Positions 16,036 through 24,706 of a stretch of 50,566 nt of DNA are shown one piece after another. Made by a program: the position numbers and the translations under genes. Source of the stretch: Phycisphaeraceae bacterium (GTDB taxonomy: Bacteria > Planctomycetota > Phycisphaerae > Phycisphaerales > Phycisphaeraceae); assembly GCA_029260615.1 (NCBI GenBank), contig JAJDCX010000091.1:1-50566 (forward strand), read 5' to 3'. The notes below the pieces were generated by a model. The model was given only the letters and a program-made list of their open reading frames with translations. It searched no databases and had not been told where the DNA came from. The stretch's first letter is position 1; each line of letters opens with the position of its first letter.

Positions 16036-16665
16036 CTACCCTTCATTTCCATCAGTTCCACCTGACAATACGCCGGCAACCAGTGATCTGACATGATCTT
16101 TACCTGGATCTGTGAGATACCACATAGTTGGATCTTTGGTTGTGTCTTCACCTACAAGGTAAGGGGCGTTCTTCTTCATCTTTCCAAAATCACGTGAAAC
16201 ATTTGAGGGACGAATCGTTTTGGCTTGGCGAAAGTGCTTATTGAATGTTTCAGCAATCGCACCGGCCGATGCTTCCTTGACGCCGGCTTCCTGCTCAAGA
16301 CAGAATAGCAACCACAATGCCTTATCAGCAGTAATCCATTCTGTTGTAGGATTGCCAAAGCGCAATGGAGAGTGTGTAAAATCGATTGCTGCGTTGTTCT
16401 TTGCGTCAGTAGCACCTGACGAAGATTTTGACTTACTTCTTCCGTTACGTGACCGACGTTTCGTAGCGTTGGAATCAGCTTGATTTACAGTTGTGGACTC
16501 GACCAATTTTGGATTCGTGTTTTGCCCATTGACAATCACAGGAGCCTCAAGCATCCCAGCCAATTGTTGAGCTACACCACTTGCGGCAGCAGGAAGATTT
16601 TCTCTGTCGCCTTCAAACTCGAACTCAAGACCTGTGATTTTGAATCTAACCTTTGTCTTAGCCAT
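16036..16665 (-). CDS. Unknown protein of a low-GC two-gene cassette, first gene
   Basis: A 209-residue protein in three parts: a strand-rich N-terminal domain (VRFKITGLEFEFEGDRENLP, then a helix up to about 45), a basic linker of Ser/Lys/Arg (KRRSRNGRSKSKSSS), and a C-terminal helical domain of about 100 residues (TADKALWLLFCLEQEAGVKE and SNVSRDFGKMKKNAPYLV) resembling a winged helix or a protein-interaction domain. No enzyme motif was seen. AAAAGGAG lies 9 bases before the ATG, and a good promoter is upstream (16695-16724). A small N-terminal domain plus an end like that of its partner suggests the two form a complex. Confidence 0.75.
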   Translation of the reverse strand: MAKTKVRFKITGLEFEFEGDRENLPAAASGVAQQLAGMLEAPVIVNGQNTNPKLVESTTVNQADSNATKRRSRNGRSKSKSSSGATDAKNNAAIDFTHSPLRFGNPTTEWITADKALWLLFCLEQEAGVKEASAGAIAETFNKHFRQAKTIRPSNVSRDFGKMKKNAPYLVGEDTTKDPTMWYLTDPGKDHVRSLVAGVLSGGTDGNEG

Positions 16666-16694
16666 GGAGCAGCTCCTTTTGTTTGGTTAATATC

Positions 16695-16724
16695 AGTGTA
16701 ACATTTACCTATCATATGAGTCAA
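16695..16724 (-). promoter_or_regulatory. Promoter of the low-GC cassette
   Basis: On the minus strand: TTGACT (-35, 16719-16724), an 18-base spacer, and TACACT (-10, 16695-16700). It is followed 25 bases later by the AAAAGGAG of the first gene. The -35 lies 20 bases beyond the groL terminator, so the cassette has its own start. Confidence 0.6.
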
Positions 16725-16744
16725 GAGGCCTTGGTCTTAATAAA

Positions 16745-16774
16745 ACGGCGGGACAGCTTTCGCTGTCCCGCCGT
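16745..16774 (-). terminator. Strong terminator after groL
   Basis: A perfect 13-bp stem, ACGGCGGGACAGC paired with GCTGTCCCGCCGT, and a TTTC loop. On the minus strand it is followed by TTTTATT. It lies 51 bases after the groL stop. Confidence 0.9.
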
Positions 16775-16825
16775 GAAAACAATCTAACAGACTTGTAAAT
16801 CGACGAGACAGGCTCGTTCTGGTTT

Positions 16826-18454
16826 TTAGTAGCCCATGTCATCCATGCCGCCGCCGGCTGGGGCCTTTTTCTTTTCCTTGATTTCACTGACGACGGCGTC
16901 GGTGGTGAGGAGTAGGCCGGCGATGGAGGCGGCGTTTTGCAGGGCGATGCGTTCGACCTTGGTGGGGACGATGACGCCGTCCTTGATGAGGTCGCCGTAG
17001 GTCTGGGTCATGGCGTTGAAGCCGTAGTTGGCTTCGGTCTTTGACTCGACGTTGTTGGCGACGACTGAGCCGTCCAGGCCGCAGTTGGAAGCGATCTGCT
17101 TGATGGGAGCGGAGACGGCACGGCGTACGATTTCGACGCCGAGGTTTTCGTCGCCGACGAGGCCCTCGATTTTGTCGAGAGCCTTACGGGCACGGAGGAC
17201 GGCGACGCCGCCGCCTGGGAGGATGCCTTCCTGTACGGCTGCACGGCAGGCGTGGACGGCGTCTTCGACGCGGGCCTTCTTCTCTTTCATCTCGGACTCG
17301 GTGGCTGCACCGACGTTGATCTGTGCGACGCCGCCTGCGAGTTTGGCGAGGCGCTCCTGGAGCTTCTCGACGTCGTAGTCGCTGGTGGTGCGTTCGATCT
17401 GGGCCTTGATGGCGGAGATGCGGGCCTTGATGTCGGAGGTTTTGCCGGCACCCTCGATGATGGTGGTGTTGTCCTTGTCGATGATGAGCTTCTTGGCACG
17501 GCCGAGGTCGGTAAGCTCGAGCTTCTCGACGTCGATGCCTAGCTCTTCCATGATGGCGCGGCCACCGGTCAGCGCGGCGATGTCGCCGAGCATTTCCTTA
17601 CGACGGTCGCCGAAGCCTGGGGCCTTGACGGCGACGATCTTGAGGACGCCGCGTAGCTTGTTGACGACGAGTGTGGCGAGGGCTTCGCCGTCGATGTCTT
17701 CGGAGACGATCAGGAGGGCTTTGCCCGACTCGGCGATCTTGCCGAGGATGGGGATGAGGTCTTTGGCGCTACTGATTTTCTTTTCGTGGATGAGGATGTA
17801 GGCGTCTTCGAGGATGGCCTGCATGTCGGTGGTGTCGGTGACGAAGTGTGGGGAGAGGTATCCCTTGTCGAACTGCATGCCTTCGACGAGCTCGACGTAG
17901 GTGTCGAGCGACTGGCCCTCTTCGACGGTGATGACGCCGTCCTTGCCGACCTTATCCATGGCTTCGGCGATGATCTGGCCGATGTTAGCGTCCTGGTTGG
18001 CGGAGCAGGTGCCGACCTGTGCGACTTCCTTGGAGTTGGCGACCTTCTTGGAGGTCTTTTCGAGCTGTGCAACGAGGGCGGCGACGGCTTTGTCGATGCC
18101 GCGTCGGACCTGGTTGGCGTTGGCTCCGGCGGTGATATTTTTGAGGCCTTCGGTGAAGATGGCTTCGGCGTAGATGGTGGCGGTGGTGGTGCCGTCGCCC
18201 GCGTCCTTACTGGACTTGGAAGCGACTTCCTTGACCATCTGTGCGCCGATGTTTTCGATGGCGTCTTCGATCTCGATTTCCTTGGCGACGGATACGCCGT
18301 CCTTGGTGACGGTTGGGCTGCCGAAGGATTTTTCGATGACGACGACGCGGCCTGATGGGCCGAGGGTGACTTTGACTGCTTTGGCGAGCTTGGCGACGCC
18401 GCGGCGGATGGCTTCGCGTGCCTCGTTGTCGAATGTGATTGTCTTAGCGGGCAT
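16826..18454 (-). CDS. groL: Chaperonin GroEL
   Basis: The 60-kDa ATP-driven folding chamber subunit, 542 residues as usual. Recognisable are the ATP site [17 protein letters not shown] and [16 protein letters not shown] (catalytic D and GDGTTT), the apical region, and the C-terminal equatorial part ([43 protein letters not shown]). The tail is short ([12 protein letters not shown]) and lacks the long GGM repeat of E. coli. It follows groS by 113 bases, a gap that contains a hairpin, and is closed by a strong terminator. No CIRCE element was seen, so HrcA control is not supported. Confidence 0.98.
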   Translation of the reverse strand: MPAKTITFDNEAREAIRRGVAKLAKAVKVTLGPSGRVVVIEKSFGSPTVTKDGVSVAKEIEIEDAIENIGAQMVKEVASKSSKDAGDGTTTATIYAEAIFTEGLKNITAGANANQVRRGIDKAVAALVAQLEKTSKKVANSKEVAQVGTCSANQDANIGQIIAEAMDKVGKDGVITVEEGQSLDTYVELVEGMQFDKGYLSPHFVTDTTDMQAILEDAYILIHEKKISSAKDLIPILGKIAESGKALLIVSEDIDGEALATLVVNKLRGVLKIVAVKAPGFGDRRKEMLGDIAALTGGRAIMEELGIDVEKLELTDLGRAKKLIIDKDNTTIIEGAGKTSDIKARISAIKAQIERTTSDYDVEKLQERLAKLAGGVAQINVGAATESEMKEKKARVEDAVHACRAAVQEGILPGGGVAVLRARKALDKIEGLVGDENLGVEIVRRAVSAPIKQIASNCGLDGSVVANNVESKTEANYGFNAMTQTYGDLIKDGVIVPTKVERIALQNAASIAGLLLTTDAVVSEIKEKKKAPAGGGMDDMGY

Positions 18455-18511
18455 GGGTGGTTCCTTGGTGTGGGTCAGGGTGTGCCTGACAGTGTGTTTT
18501 TATTAAACGGT

Positions 18512-18556
18512 CCCACGGACGGGAGCCCGTGGGCTTTGGGGGGTTAGCCCCGGTGG
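18512..18556 (-). other. Hairpin pair between groS and groL
   Basis: CCCACGG (18512-18518) pairs with CCGTGGG (18527-18533) across an 8-base loop. Next to it is a second possible stem (GGGG/CCCC, 18538-18552). In the groS-to-groL direction the first stem ends near TTTAATAAA. It could be a partial terminator, a processing site or a stabilising element. Confidence 0.4.
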
Positions 18557-18567
18557 TTTATTGGTGA

Positions 18568-18855
18568 TTACTCGACGATGGCGAGTACTTCGTCGGCGGA
18601 CATGACGAGGTATTCCTTGCCGTCGAGTTTTAGTTCGCTGCCGCCCCACTTGTTGAGGATGATGGTGTCGCCCTTCTTGACGGAGATGGGTGCGCGTTCG
18701 CCGTTATCGAGGACCTTGCCTTCGCCGACGGCGATGACCTTGGCTTGCTGGGGTTTTTCGGCTGCGCCTTCTGGTAGGAAGATGCCTGAGGCGGTTTTGG
18801 TTTCGGCTTCGAGGCGTTGGACGAGGATCTTGTCGCCGAGGGGCTTGATTTTCAT
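18568..18855 (-). CDS. groS: Co-chaperonin GroES
   Basis: The 10-kDa lid of the GroEL chamber, 95 residues. The family pattern is complete: KIKPLGDKILVQRLEAETKT, the mobile loop (TASGIFLPEGAAEKP), VIAVGEG, the roof turn, GDTIILNKWGGSELKLDGK and LVMSADEVLAIVE. It precedes groL in the usual order. Its start is 70 bases after the stop of the receiver-like gene at 18925. Confidence 0.98.
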   Translation of the reverse strand: MKIKPLGDKILVQRLEAETKTASGIFLPEGAAEKPQQAKVIAVGEGKVLDNGERAPISVKKGDTIILNKWGGSELKLDGKEYLVMSADEVLAIVE

Positions 18856-18924
18856 GGTGTTAACTCCAAAAAGTAGTGGTTAGTAGTAGGTCGAGGTTAG
18901 TTACGGTTGATAGCGGTTGGGTGG

Positions 18925-19416
18925 TTAGTTGCTTGGCCAGGTGCCTTCGTACTGGCGGTCGATGAGTCGGCGTATGACGGCGAGCATGTCTTCGAGGTCG
19001 CTGGGTCGGTTGACGACGGAGAAGGCGCCGAGGCGTAGTGCTTCGTTGAGGAAGCGTTGGGCCTGGATGCGTGCGATGGCTCGGCTGTTGACCATGACGA
19101 TCGGTGGGCGGGTTGGCTGGCGTTTGAGGACTTCGAGTACCCAGAGGCCTTGAGCTTCGCCGACGGGGCTGGAACCGGAGCCGGCCCCGGGATCGTGGTC
19201 TTCTTGTGGTGTGGCGAGGTCGATGAGAGCGGCGTGGATATCCAGGTCGTTGACCATGTCCACGGCTTCTCGGCCGGTGCGGGCGATGTAGGCCTTGACG
19301 CCCTGGGGCTCCAGGAGCCTGGGGAGTTGGCGGGTCCAGTGGCCGGGGGCGTGCTGGCGGTCCTCGGTGAGCAGGACGTTGAAGCGGGCGGCGGGTTGGG
19401 GGTTGGTCGGGTGCAT
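18925..19416 (-). CDS. Receiver-like protein next to groSL
   Basis: A 163-residue protein that resembles a stand-alone CheY-type receiver. FNVLLTEDRQHAPGH gives the acidic first strand (ED), DIHAALIDLATPQ gives the position of the phosphorylated Asp (Asp in LIDLA), PIVMVNSRA the fourth strand, and FSVVNRPSDLEDML the fifth; the usual Lys of the last motif is replaced by Asn (VNRP). Phosphorylation is therefore doubtful. A Gly/Ser/Pro insert (DPGAGSGSSPVGE) breaks the domain after the Asp. The start could also be the ATG at 19455. It is upstream of groS on the same strand and may be in the operon. Confidence 0.7.
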   Translation of the reverse strand: MHPTNPQPAARFNVLLTEDRQHAPGHWTRQLPRLLEPQGVKAYIARTGREAVDMVNDLDIHAALIDLATPQEDHDPGAGSGSSPVGEAQGLWVLEVLKRQPTRPPIVMVNSRAIARIQAQRFLNEALRLGAFSVVNRPSDLEDMLAVIRRLIDRQYEGTWPSN

Positions 19417-19656
19417 GGCGGACTCATTTAGGCAGACGCTGCCTGTGGTGTACATAGAGATGCAAGGGGGGTGCCGAGGGGGCGGGAATGATTTTTAGAC
19501 ATAAATGGCTTCTACAAAAGTGTTTAGTGGATTTGGAGGCAGGTGGTTTGAGGGGGTTGACTGCCGGGACGGGGAGAGGGGTATATGTATGGTGTCGAAT
19601 TGGCAGGCGGCGTCTGAGCCTCAGGTGTTAAGATCAATACCATTGTTGGAGTCAAC

Positions 19657-20433
19657 GTGTCAGACATGTATTCCTTATTTAGCTGGTTCAGTTTCACGCT
19701 TTCCTGCATAGGATTGGCAGCCCTATTGGGCTTTACCATGCTTCTTCGTATGTTGCGCCAGAATGTCAAATGGTTAGTACCAACGGACCCAGTCACCGAT
19801 AAGAAACGATACGGATATCTGCTACTTAAAAATCAAGAAGCGAAAAGCTTGGGGATGGTTGGGCCGCAGTGGTATCGCTACAAGTCGGCTCTACTCAGAC
19901 GGCTCCGTGTCGCGATCTGGATCAGCGAAGACTCACATGTGATCTCGGCTATCTCTCAGGGGTCGATATTGTTTTTACCGGGCAAAGAAACAGAACTGCT
20001 ATCCAGAATCGACCCGAAGCGTGTACTCAATACCGTTGATGTTGGTTTTGCAAAAGACATGTTGGAAATAATCGAGTTCCAGCAGATAGACGGTGCCGAT
20101 TTGTATGACCTGATGGCAAAGCACCTGGCTCTTCTGGATTACAGAACTTCATCGCCATTGCCAATGACCACCAGGCCTGTATTACTGGGATACGAGGCCA
20201 TAGAGCGTGAGCGCGTACAACGGCTGGTAGACAGTGGGCTCGCGATCTGGCTGGACGGGGAATATGACGCATGGCGGCACACTGTGGTGGGGTCCTACTT
20301 AAGCTACCGGAACGACATACGTGCGTTTTTCTGGAGAAATGTTAGAGAGGGAGTCCAAGAAGGCGTCCGCCAAGGATGGACAGAGGAGGGGAATACAGAA
20401 AACACTTCTACGAACGAAACGGATGAACGTTAA
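19657..20433 (+). CDS. Unknown membrane-anchored protein, low GC
   Basis: A 258-residue protein with one N-terminal transmembrane helix (about 9-33) and a soluble domain of about 200 residues, no known family. The soluble part mixes strands and helices (VAIWISEDSHVISAISQGSI, FLPGKETELLSR, LLGYEAIERERVQRLVDSGL) and ends in a charged tail (EEGNTENTSTNETDER). The start is a GTG at 19657; an ATG at 19663 is possible. One sampled line has 23 of 60 GC, unlike the neighbours. Its stop and that of bioA share one TTAA. Confidence 0.7.
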   Translation: MSDMYSLFSWFSFTLSCIGLAALLGFTMLLRMLRQNVKWLVPTDPVTDKKRYGYLLLKNQEAKSLGMVGPQWYRYKSALLRRLRVAIWISEDSHVISAISQGSILFLPGKETELLSRIDPKRVLNTVDVGFAKDMLEIIEFQQIDGADLYDLMAKHLALLDYRTSSPLPMTTRPVLLGYEAIERERVQRLVDSGLAIWLDGEYDAWRHTVVGSYLSYRNDIRAFFWRNVREGVQEGVRQGWTEEGNTENTSTNETDER

Positions 20434-21917
20434 GATTCGATTACAGAGGTCTGAATCGTTCCGGTGACAATGTCGAGCATCTTACTCAGCGTTTCGTGGT
20501 CCATGGCGGGGGCGGGCATGAGGACGAGGGTGTTGCCCAGGGGGCGGATGATGAGGCCTTGGGAGAGGGCTTTTTTGCAGATGTTGGCGCCTGCGCGGCG
20601 GGCGAAGTCGACCCCGGCCCCGGAAGTTTCGGTGCCGGACCCGGAAGTTCCTTGGGAATCAATTGGGTGGGGTTGGCCTAGTTCGATGCCGACCATGAGG
20701 CCGCGTTGGCGGATGTCCGAGACGAGTGGGTGGTCGTGGAGGGGAGCGAGCTTTTCTTGGATGAGTTGGGCGCTTTGGTTGGCGTGTTCTAAGACCTTGT
20801 TTTCATTGAAGAGGTTTAGGGAGGCGATGGCGGCGGCGCAGGCGAGGGGGTTGCCGGTGTAGGTGTGGCCGTGGTAGAGGGTGCGGCGTTGGTCTGGGGT
20901 GCCGGTGAAGGCTTGTTCGATTTGGTCGGTGGTGAGGGTGGCGGCGAGGGGGAGGTATCCGCCTGTGATGCCTTTGGCGAGGCAGAGGATGTCGGGGGTG
21001 ACCTGGTCGTGGGCGCAGGCGAGGAACTTGCCGGTTCGGCCGAAGCCTGTGGCGACCTCGTCGGCGATGAGCAGGACGTCGTGTTTTTTGGCGAGGTCGT
21101 GGACACCTTTCACGAAGCCTGGGGGTTGGCAGATCATCCCGGCGGCGCCCTGCATGACGGGCTCGATGACGATGGCGGCGGTCTGGTGTGCTTGGGTGGT
21201 GAGGAGGGTGTCTAGCTCTTGGAGGGCGTCGTGCATCAAGGATTGATTTAGTGCTTCATCTTCGCTTGGCCAGGCGTTCTTCTGCGAAGAGCCGCTAAAC
21301 GAGGAGCTGCGCAGGGGGTCGATGTGGGGGAAGGTCTTTACGTCGAATGCCATGGAGATGAAAGGTTTGTGGAAGAGTTCGCTGAAGCCGACGGACATGG
21401 AGCCGGTGGTGTCGCCGTGGTAGGCGCCGGCGAGGCCGATGAACTTGTTTTTGTTGGGTTTGCCGGTGTGGTGCCAGTAGCCGACGGCCATTTTGAAGGC
21501 GACCTCGACGGCGGTGGCGCCGGCGTCGGAGTAGAAGACTTTTGTGAGGGGTGAGGGGTGAGGGGTGAGGCTTGAGTTTGGAGGGGAATCGGATGTCAGG
21601 CAATCGTTGACGGCATCGCAGAGCATGGCGGCGAATTCGATGCTTGGGGGTGATGCGAGGCCCAGGAGTGTGGTGTGGGCGACCTTGTCGAGTTGGTTGC
21701 GGATGGCCTGGTCTATTTGTGGGACGCGGTGGCCGTGGACGTTGCACCAGAGGCTGGAGACGCCGTCGATGTAGCGGTTGCCGAGGGTGTCGGTGAGGTG
21801 GAAGCCTTGGGCGTGGTCGATTATCAGGGGGGGCTGGTCTCGCCACTGGCGCATGGGGGTGAAGGGGTGCCAGACGTGTTGGTGGTCCAGTTGGGCGAGG
21901 CGGTCGGTGTCACACAT
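20430..21917 (-). CDS. bioA: Adenosylmethionine-8-amino-7-oxononanoate aminotransferase
   Basis: PLP enzyme of biotin synthesis that makes 7,8-diaminopelargonate. It has about 495 residues against the usual 430. Motifs are HVWHPFTPM and WCNVHGHRVPQID near the start, DAGATAVEVAFKMAVGYWHH, GAYHGDTTGSMSVG, LIADEVATGFGRTG, the PLP Lys in CLAKGITGGYLPLAA, and HTYTGNPLACAAA. The surplus comes from inserts: NSSLTPHPSPLTK before DAGATA (from tandem GTGAGGG DNA), a stretch around SSSFSGSSQKNAWPSEDEA, and a Gly/Ser/Thr run (GTSGSGTETSGAG). The start is the ATG at 21917; the frame is open to 21953. Confidence 0.95.
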   Translation of the reverse strand: MCDTDRLAQLDHQHVWHPFTPMRQWRDQPPLIIDHAQGFHLTDTLGNRYIDGVSSLWCNVHGHRVPQIDQAIRNQLDKVAHTTLLGLASPPSIEFAAMLCDAVNDCLTSDSPPNSSLTPHPSPLTKVFYSDAGATAVEVAFKMAVGYWHHTGKPNKNKFIGLAGAYHGDTTGSMSVGFSELFHKPFISMAFDVKTFPHIDPLRSSSFSGSSQKNAWPSEDEALNQSLMHDALQELDTLLTTQAHQTAAIVIEPVMQGAAGMICQPPGFVKGVHDLAKKHDVLLIADEVATGFGRTGKFLACAHDQVTPDILCLAKGITGGYLPLAATLTTDQIEQAFTGTPDQRRTLYHGHTYTGNPLACAAAIASLNLFNENKVLEHANQSAQLIQEKLAPLHDHPLVSDIRQRGLMVGIELGQPHPIDSQGTSGSGTETSGAGVDFARRAGANICKKALSQGLIIRPLGNTLVLMPAPAMDHETLSKMLDIVTGTIQTSVIES

Positions 21918-22055
21918 GCTCGTCAGGATAGCCAAGCGTGGCTCGGCGTCCATACGGGGGTGAGGACTTGGTATAGCGAGGGAGGAGTCTTATACTGTCA
22001 TGGCTTATCCGGGGTGCATGACAACCCAATATCTTGACGCCGAAGGAGGCTTACG

Positions 22056-24125
22056 TTGGCGACTTACAGCACGACCGACATCCGAAACATCGCCCTGGTG
22101 GGGCACGCGAATTCGGGAAAGACGACGCTCACCGAGGCGTTGATGTTCAAGGCTGGCGTGCTGGGTGAGATGGGGCGGCCGGGTGACCTGATAAGCGACT
22201 TCACGGACGAGGAGAAGGAGCACGGCCACAGCTTATTTAACGCGGTGGTGCATTGTGACTGCCAGGGTCGCCATATTAATTTGATTGATACCCCGGGTTC
22301 GCCGGACTTTATTGGCCAGACTATCAGCGCGTTGCCAGCGGTGGAGACGGTGGCGGTGGTGGTGAATGCGCAGGCGGGTATCGAATCGCTGACGCGGAGG
22401 CTGATGGAGCGGTCCAAGGATCGCAACCTGTGTCGGATGATCGTGATTAATAAGATTGACGCGGAGGGCGTGGACCTGCCGGACCTGGTGAAGTCGATCC
22501 AGGAGATGTTCGGGAAGGAATGCCTGCCGGTGAATCTGCCTGCGGATGGGGGCAAATCGGTGGTTGATTGTTTCTTCAATCCTACCGGCGAGAGCGACTT
22601 CGGCTCGGTCGAGGAGGCGCACACGGCGATCGTCGATCAGGTGGTGGAGGTGGACGAGAAGCTGATGGAGGTCTACCTGGAACAAGGGGATGTGAAGCCG
22701 GATCAGTTGCACGAGCCATTTGAGCGTGCGTTGCGGGAGGGGCACCTGGTGCCGATCTGTTTTACGGCTGCTCAACCGCACGCCGCGCCCAGCAGCCAGG
22801 TGGGGATTGAGGCGTTGCTGGATGTGTTTGTGAAGCTGGCACCGAATCCCAAGGAGGGCAACCCCCGGCCGTTCCACAAGGGCAGCGATAGCGAGCATGA
22901 GATTCACGCGGATGCGGACCCGGACAACCATGTGTTGGCCCATGTGTTCAATGTGCGTGTCGATCCGTTCGCTGGGAAGCTGTGCATGTTCCGGGTGCAT
23001 CAGGGGACGATCCGCAAGGACTCGCATTTGTACATCGGCGATCCGGTGGCGGGCGAGAGCCGTAAGCCGGTGAAGATCGGGCATCTGTTCAAGCTGCAGG
23101 GCAAGAAGCATGTGGAGATCGAGGATGCGATCCCTGGGGATATCGCGGCGGTGGCGAAGTTTGACCAGATCCATCGCGACGGAGTGCTGCACGACTCGCA
23201 CGATGAGGACAGCATCCATCTGAAGGCCCTGCCGTACCCCGTGCCGATGGTCGGCCTGGCGATTACGGCCAAGCGTCGCGGTGAGGAGCAGAAGATCGCT
23301 GATGCTCTGACTAAGTTGCAGGAAGAAGACCCGACGTTCAAGGTGACCCGAGATGCTTCGACCCACGAGACGGTGATCCACGGGGTGGGCGACCTGCACC
23401 TGCGGATCATGCTTGAGAAGATCAAGCACCGGGACAACGTGGAGGTGGATACGAAGACGCCTAAGATCGCGTACCGGGAGACGATCCAGGCGAAAGCGGA
23501 GGGTCATCATCGGCACAAGAAACAGACCGGCGGGGCTGGGCAGTTTGGCGAGGTGTACCTGCGTGTGGAGCCGTTGGAGCGGGGCGCTGGGTTTGAGTTC
23601 GAGAACGCCACGTTCGGCGGGTCGATCCCCCATCAGTTGATCCCGGCGGTGGAAAAAGGTGTTCGCATGGTTATCGAACACGGGGCGATCGCTGGCTATC
23701 CGATGCAGGACATCAAGGTCAGCGTGTACGACGGGAAGCACCACGCGGTGGATTCCAAGGAGATCGCCTTCGTGACGGCTGCCAAACGTGCATTCATGGA
23801 TGCCATCAGCAAAGCGAGGCCCGCCCTCTTGGAACCGGTCGTTGATATGGAACTCACGGTCCCTAATAGTGCGATGGGTGACGTGACCGGTGACCTCTCG
23901 GGCAAGCGAGGGAGGATCCAGGGCACGGACATGCTGCCTGGGGATATGGCGATCATCCGCGCTATTGTGCCGTTGGCGGAGGTCAATAACTACCAGGGGC
24001 AATTAAAAAGTGTGACCGGCGGCCAGGGGACATACACGATGGACCTGAGCCATTACGACCCGGTTCCCAGCCACGTTCAGCAGCTGATTGTTGCCGAGTA
24101 CAAACCTAAGCATGACGAGGATTGA
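22056..24125 (+). CDS. EF-G-like translational GTPase (paralogue)
   Basis: A 689-residue GTPase with the five EF-G domains in order. The P-loop is GHANSGKT (16-23), not the AHIDAGKT of standard EF-G; G3 is DTPG (79-82), G4 is NKID (133-136). Domain IV has RHKKQTGGAGQFGEVYLRV, and domain V the TGDLSGKRGRIQG. This P-loop and the acidic middle region fit the EF-G-like (EF-G2/TetM-related) branch, so it is probably not the main fusA. The role in many phyla is unknown. It starts with TTG preceded by GGAGG at six bases and ends before a strong terminator. Confidence 0.9.
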   Translation: MATYSTTDIRNIALVGHANSGKTTLTEALMFKAGVLGEMGRPGDLISDFTDEEKEHGHSLFNAVVHCDCQGRHINLIDTPGSPDFIGQTISALPAVETVAVVVNAQAGIESLTRRLMERSKDRNLCRMIVINKIDAEGVDLPDLVKSIQEMFGKECLPVNLPADGGKSVVDCFFNPTGESDFGSVEEAHTAIVDQVVEVDEKLMEVYLEQGDVKPDQLHEPFERALREGHLVPICFTAAQPHAAPSSQVGIEALLDVFVKLAPNPKEGNPRPFHKGSDSEHEIHADADPDNHVLAHVFNVRVDPFAGKLCMFRVHQGTIRKDSHLYIGDPVAGESRKPVKIGHLFKLQGKKHVEIEDAIPGDIAAVAKFDQIHRDGVLHDSHDEDSIHLKALPYPVPMVGLAITAKRRGEEQKIADALTKLQEEDPTFKVTRDASTHETVIHGVGDLHLRIMLEKIKHRDNVEVDTKTPKIAYRETIQAKAEGHHRHKKQTGGAGQFGEVYLRVEPLERGAGFEFENATFGGSIPHQLIPAVEKGVRMVIEHGAIAGYPMQDIKVSVYDGKHHAVDSKEIAFVTAAKRAFMDAISKARPALLEPVVDMELTVPNSAMGDVTGDLSGKRGRIQGTDMLPGDMAIIRAIVPLAEVNNYQGQLKSVTGGQGTYTMDLSHYDPVPSHVQQLIVAEYKPKHDED

Positions 24126-24158
24126 TCGGCGTAAAAACCGCTGAACAATACTACAATC

Positions 24159-24203
24159 AACCGCCGCCCCGCTGACATACGTTAGCGGGGCGGCGGTTTT
24201 TCT
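24159..24203 (+). terminator. Terminator after the EF-G-like gene
   Basis: A perfect 15-bp stem, AACCGCCGCCCCGCT paired with AGCGGGGCGGCGGTT, with a 10-base loop, followed by TTTTCT. It lies 34 bases after the stop. Confidence 0.92.
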
Positions 24204-24637
24204 AGGCAGGCAAAGTTTTCCACATTGCGGCGCATGTAATCTCACAAGTCCGGTTAAACAAAACACCTTACGTTTGATGGGATATCTGTTGAATGGGCTT
24301 GTTGTTGCGCCGGATCGGCGACTTGCGCGCGGATGAAGGCTTTATGTGATGGTGGTTATGACGGTTGAACAAGTCATGTAGCGCGGTGCCTTGTGTGGTG
24401 TTCGATTCATGGTGCGCGCTGTTGCGAAAGATGATCGCATCGTGGTGATCGTTGTGTGCGTTTGTCGGTTGATCGCGTGATCTGAATCGGTGTTGAAGTG
24501 TCGCGGATTGAAAATATTTCAGGTTGGGGGTTGTAAAATGTGTTGATTGTGTTGTAGGATATTCACCGACAAGTGAATAATGCTAAAGACACAGCGACGC
24601 GCGTGCCGATATAGCTGGCGCAATCGGGATTTTTTTG
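24204..24637. other. Gene-free stretch before the lysine-rich gene
   Basis: About 430 bases without a supported gene on either strand. The plus strand is G/T-rich with many GATCG, GTTG and TGTTG words, and becomes AT-rich near 24520-24600. The sense strand could be a long leader or simply spacer; no riboswitch fold was recognised. Confidence 0.4.
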
Positions 24638-24667
24638 TTGACCGATTTGCCGACGACAGGTTACAGT
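24638..24667 (+). promoter_or_regulatory. Probable promoter of the lysine-rich gene
   Basis: TTGACC (24638-24643), an 18-base spacer, TACAGT (24662-24667), then 39 bases to the ATG. The -35 matches five of six consensus bases, the -10 four of six. Confidence 0.45.
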
Positions 24668-24706
24668 TGACCCACAGCTCCGAGGGCTAACTGAAAGGAC
24701 CGAGCC

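Noticed and set aside
17786-18355. 189-residue plus-strand frame inside groL
   Set aside because: Antisense shadow, rich in Gly/Asp/Val as expected from the complement of groL.
18456-19656. CIRCE (HrcA) operator for groSL
   Set aside because: The TTAGCACTC-N9-GAGTGCTAA inverted repeat was looked for and not found.
22233-24002. 589-residue minus-strand reading frame opposite the EF-G-like gene
   Set aside because: High-GC codon bias keeps the antisense frame open; it matches no family and the plus-strand gene is unmistakable.
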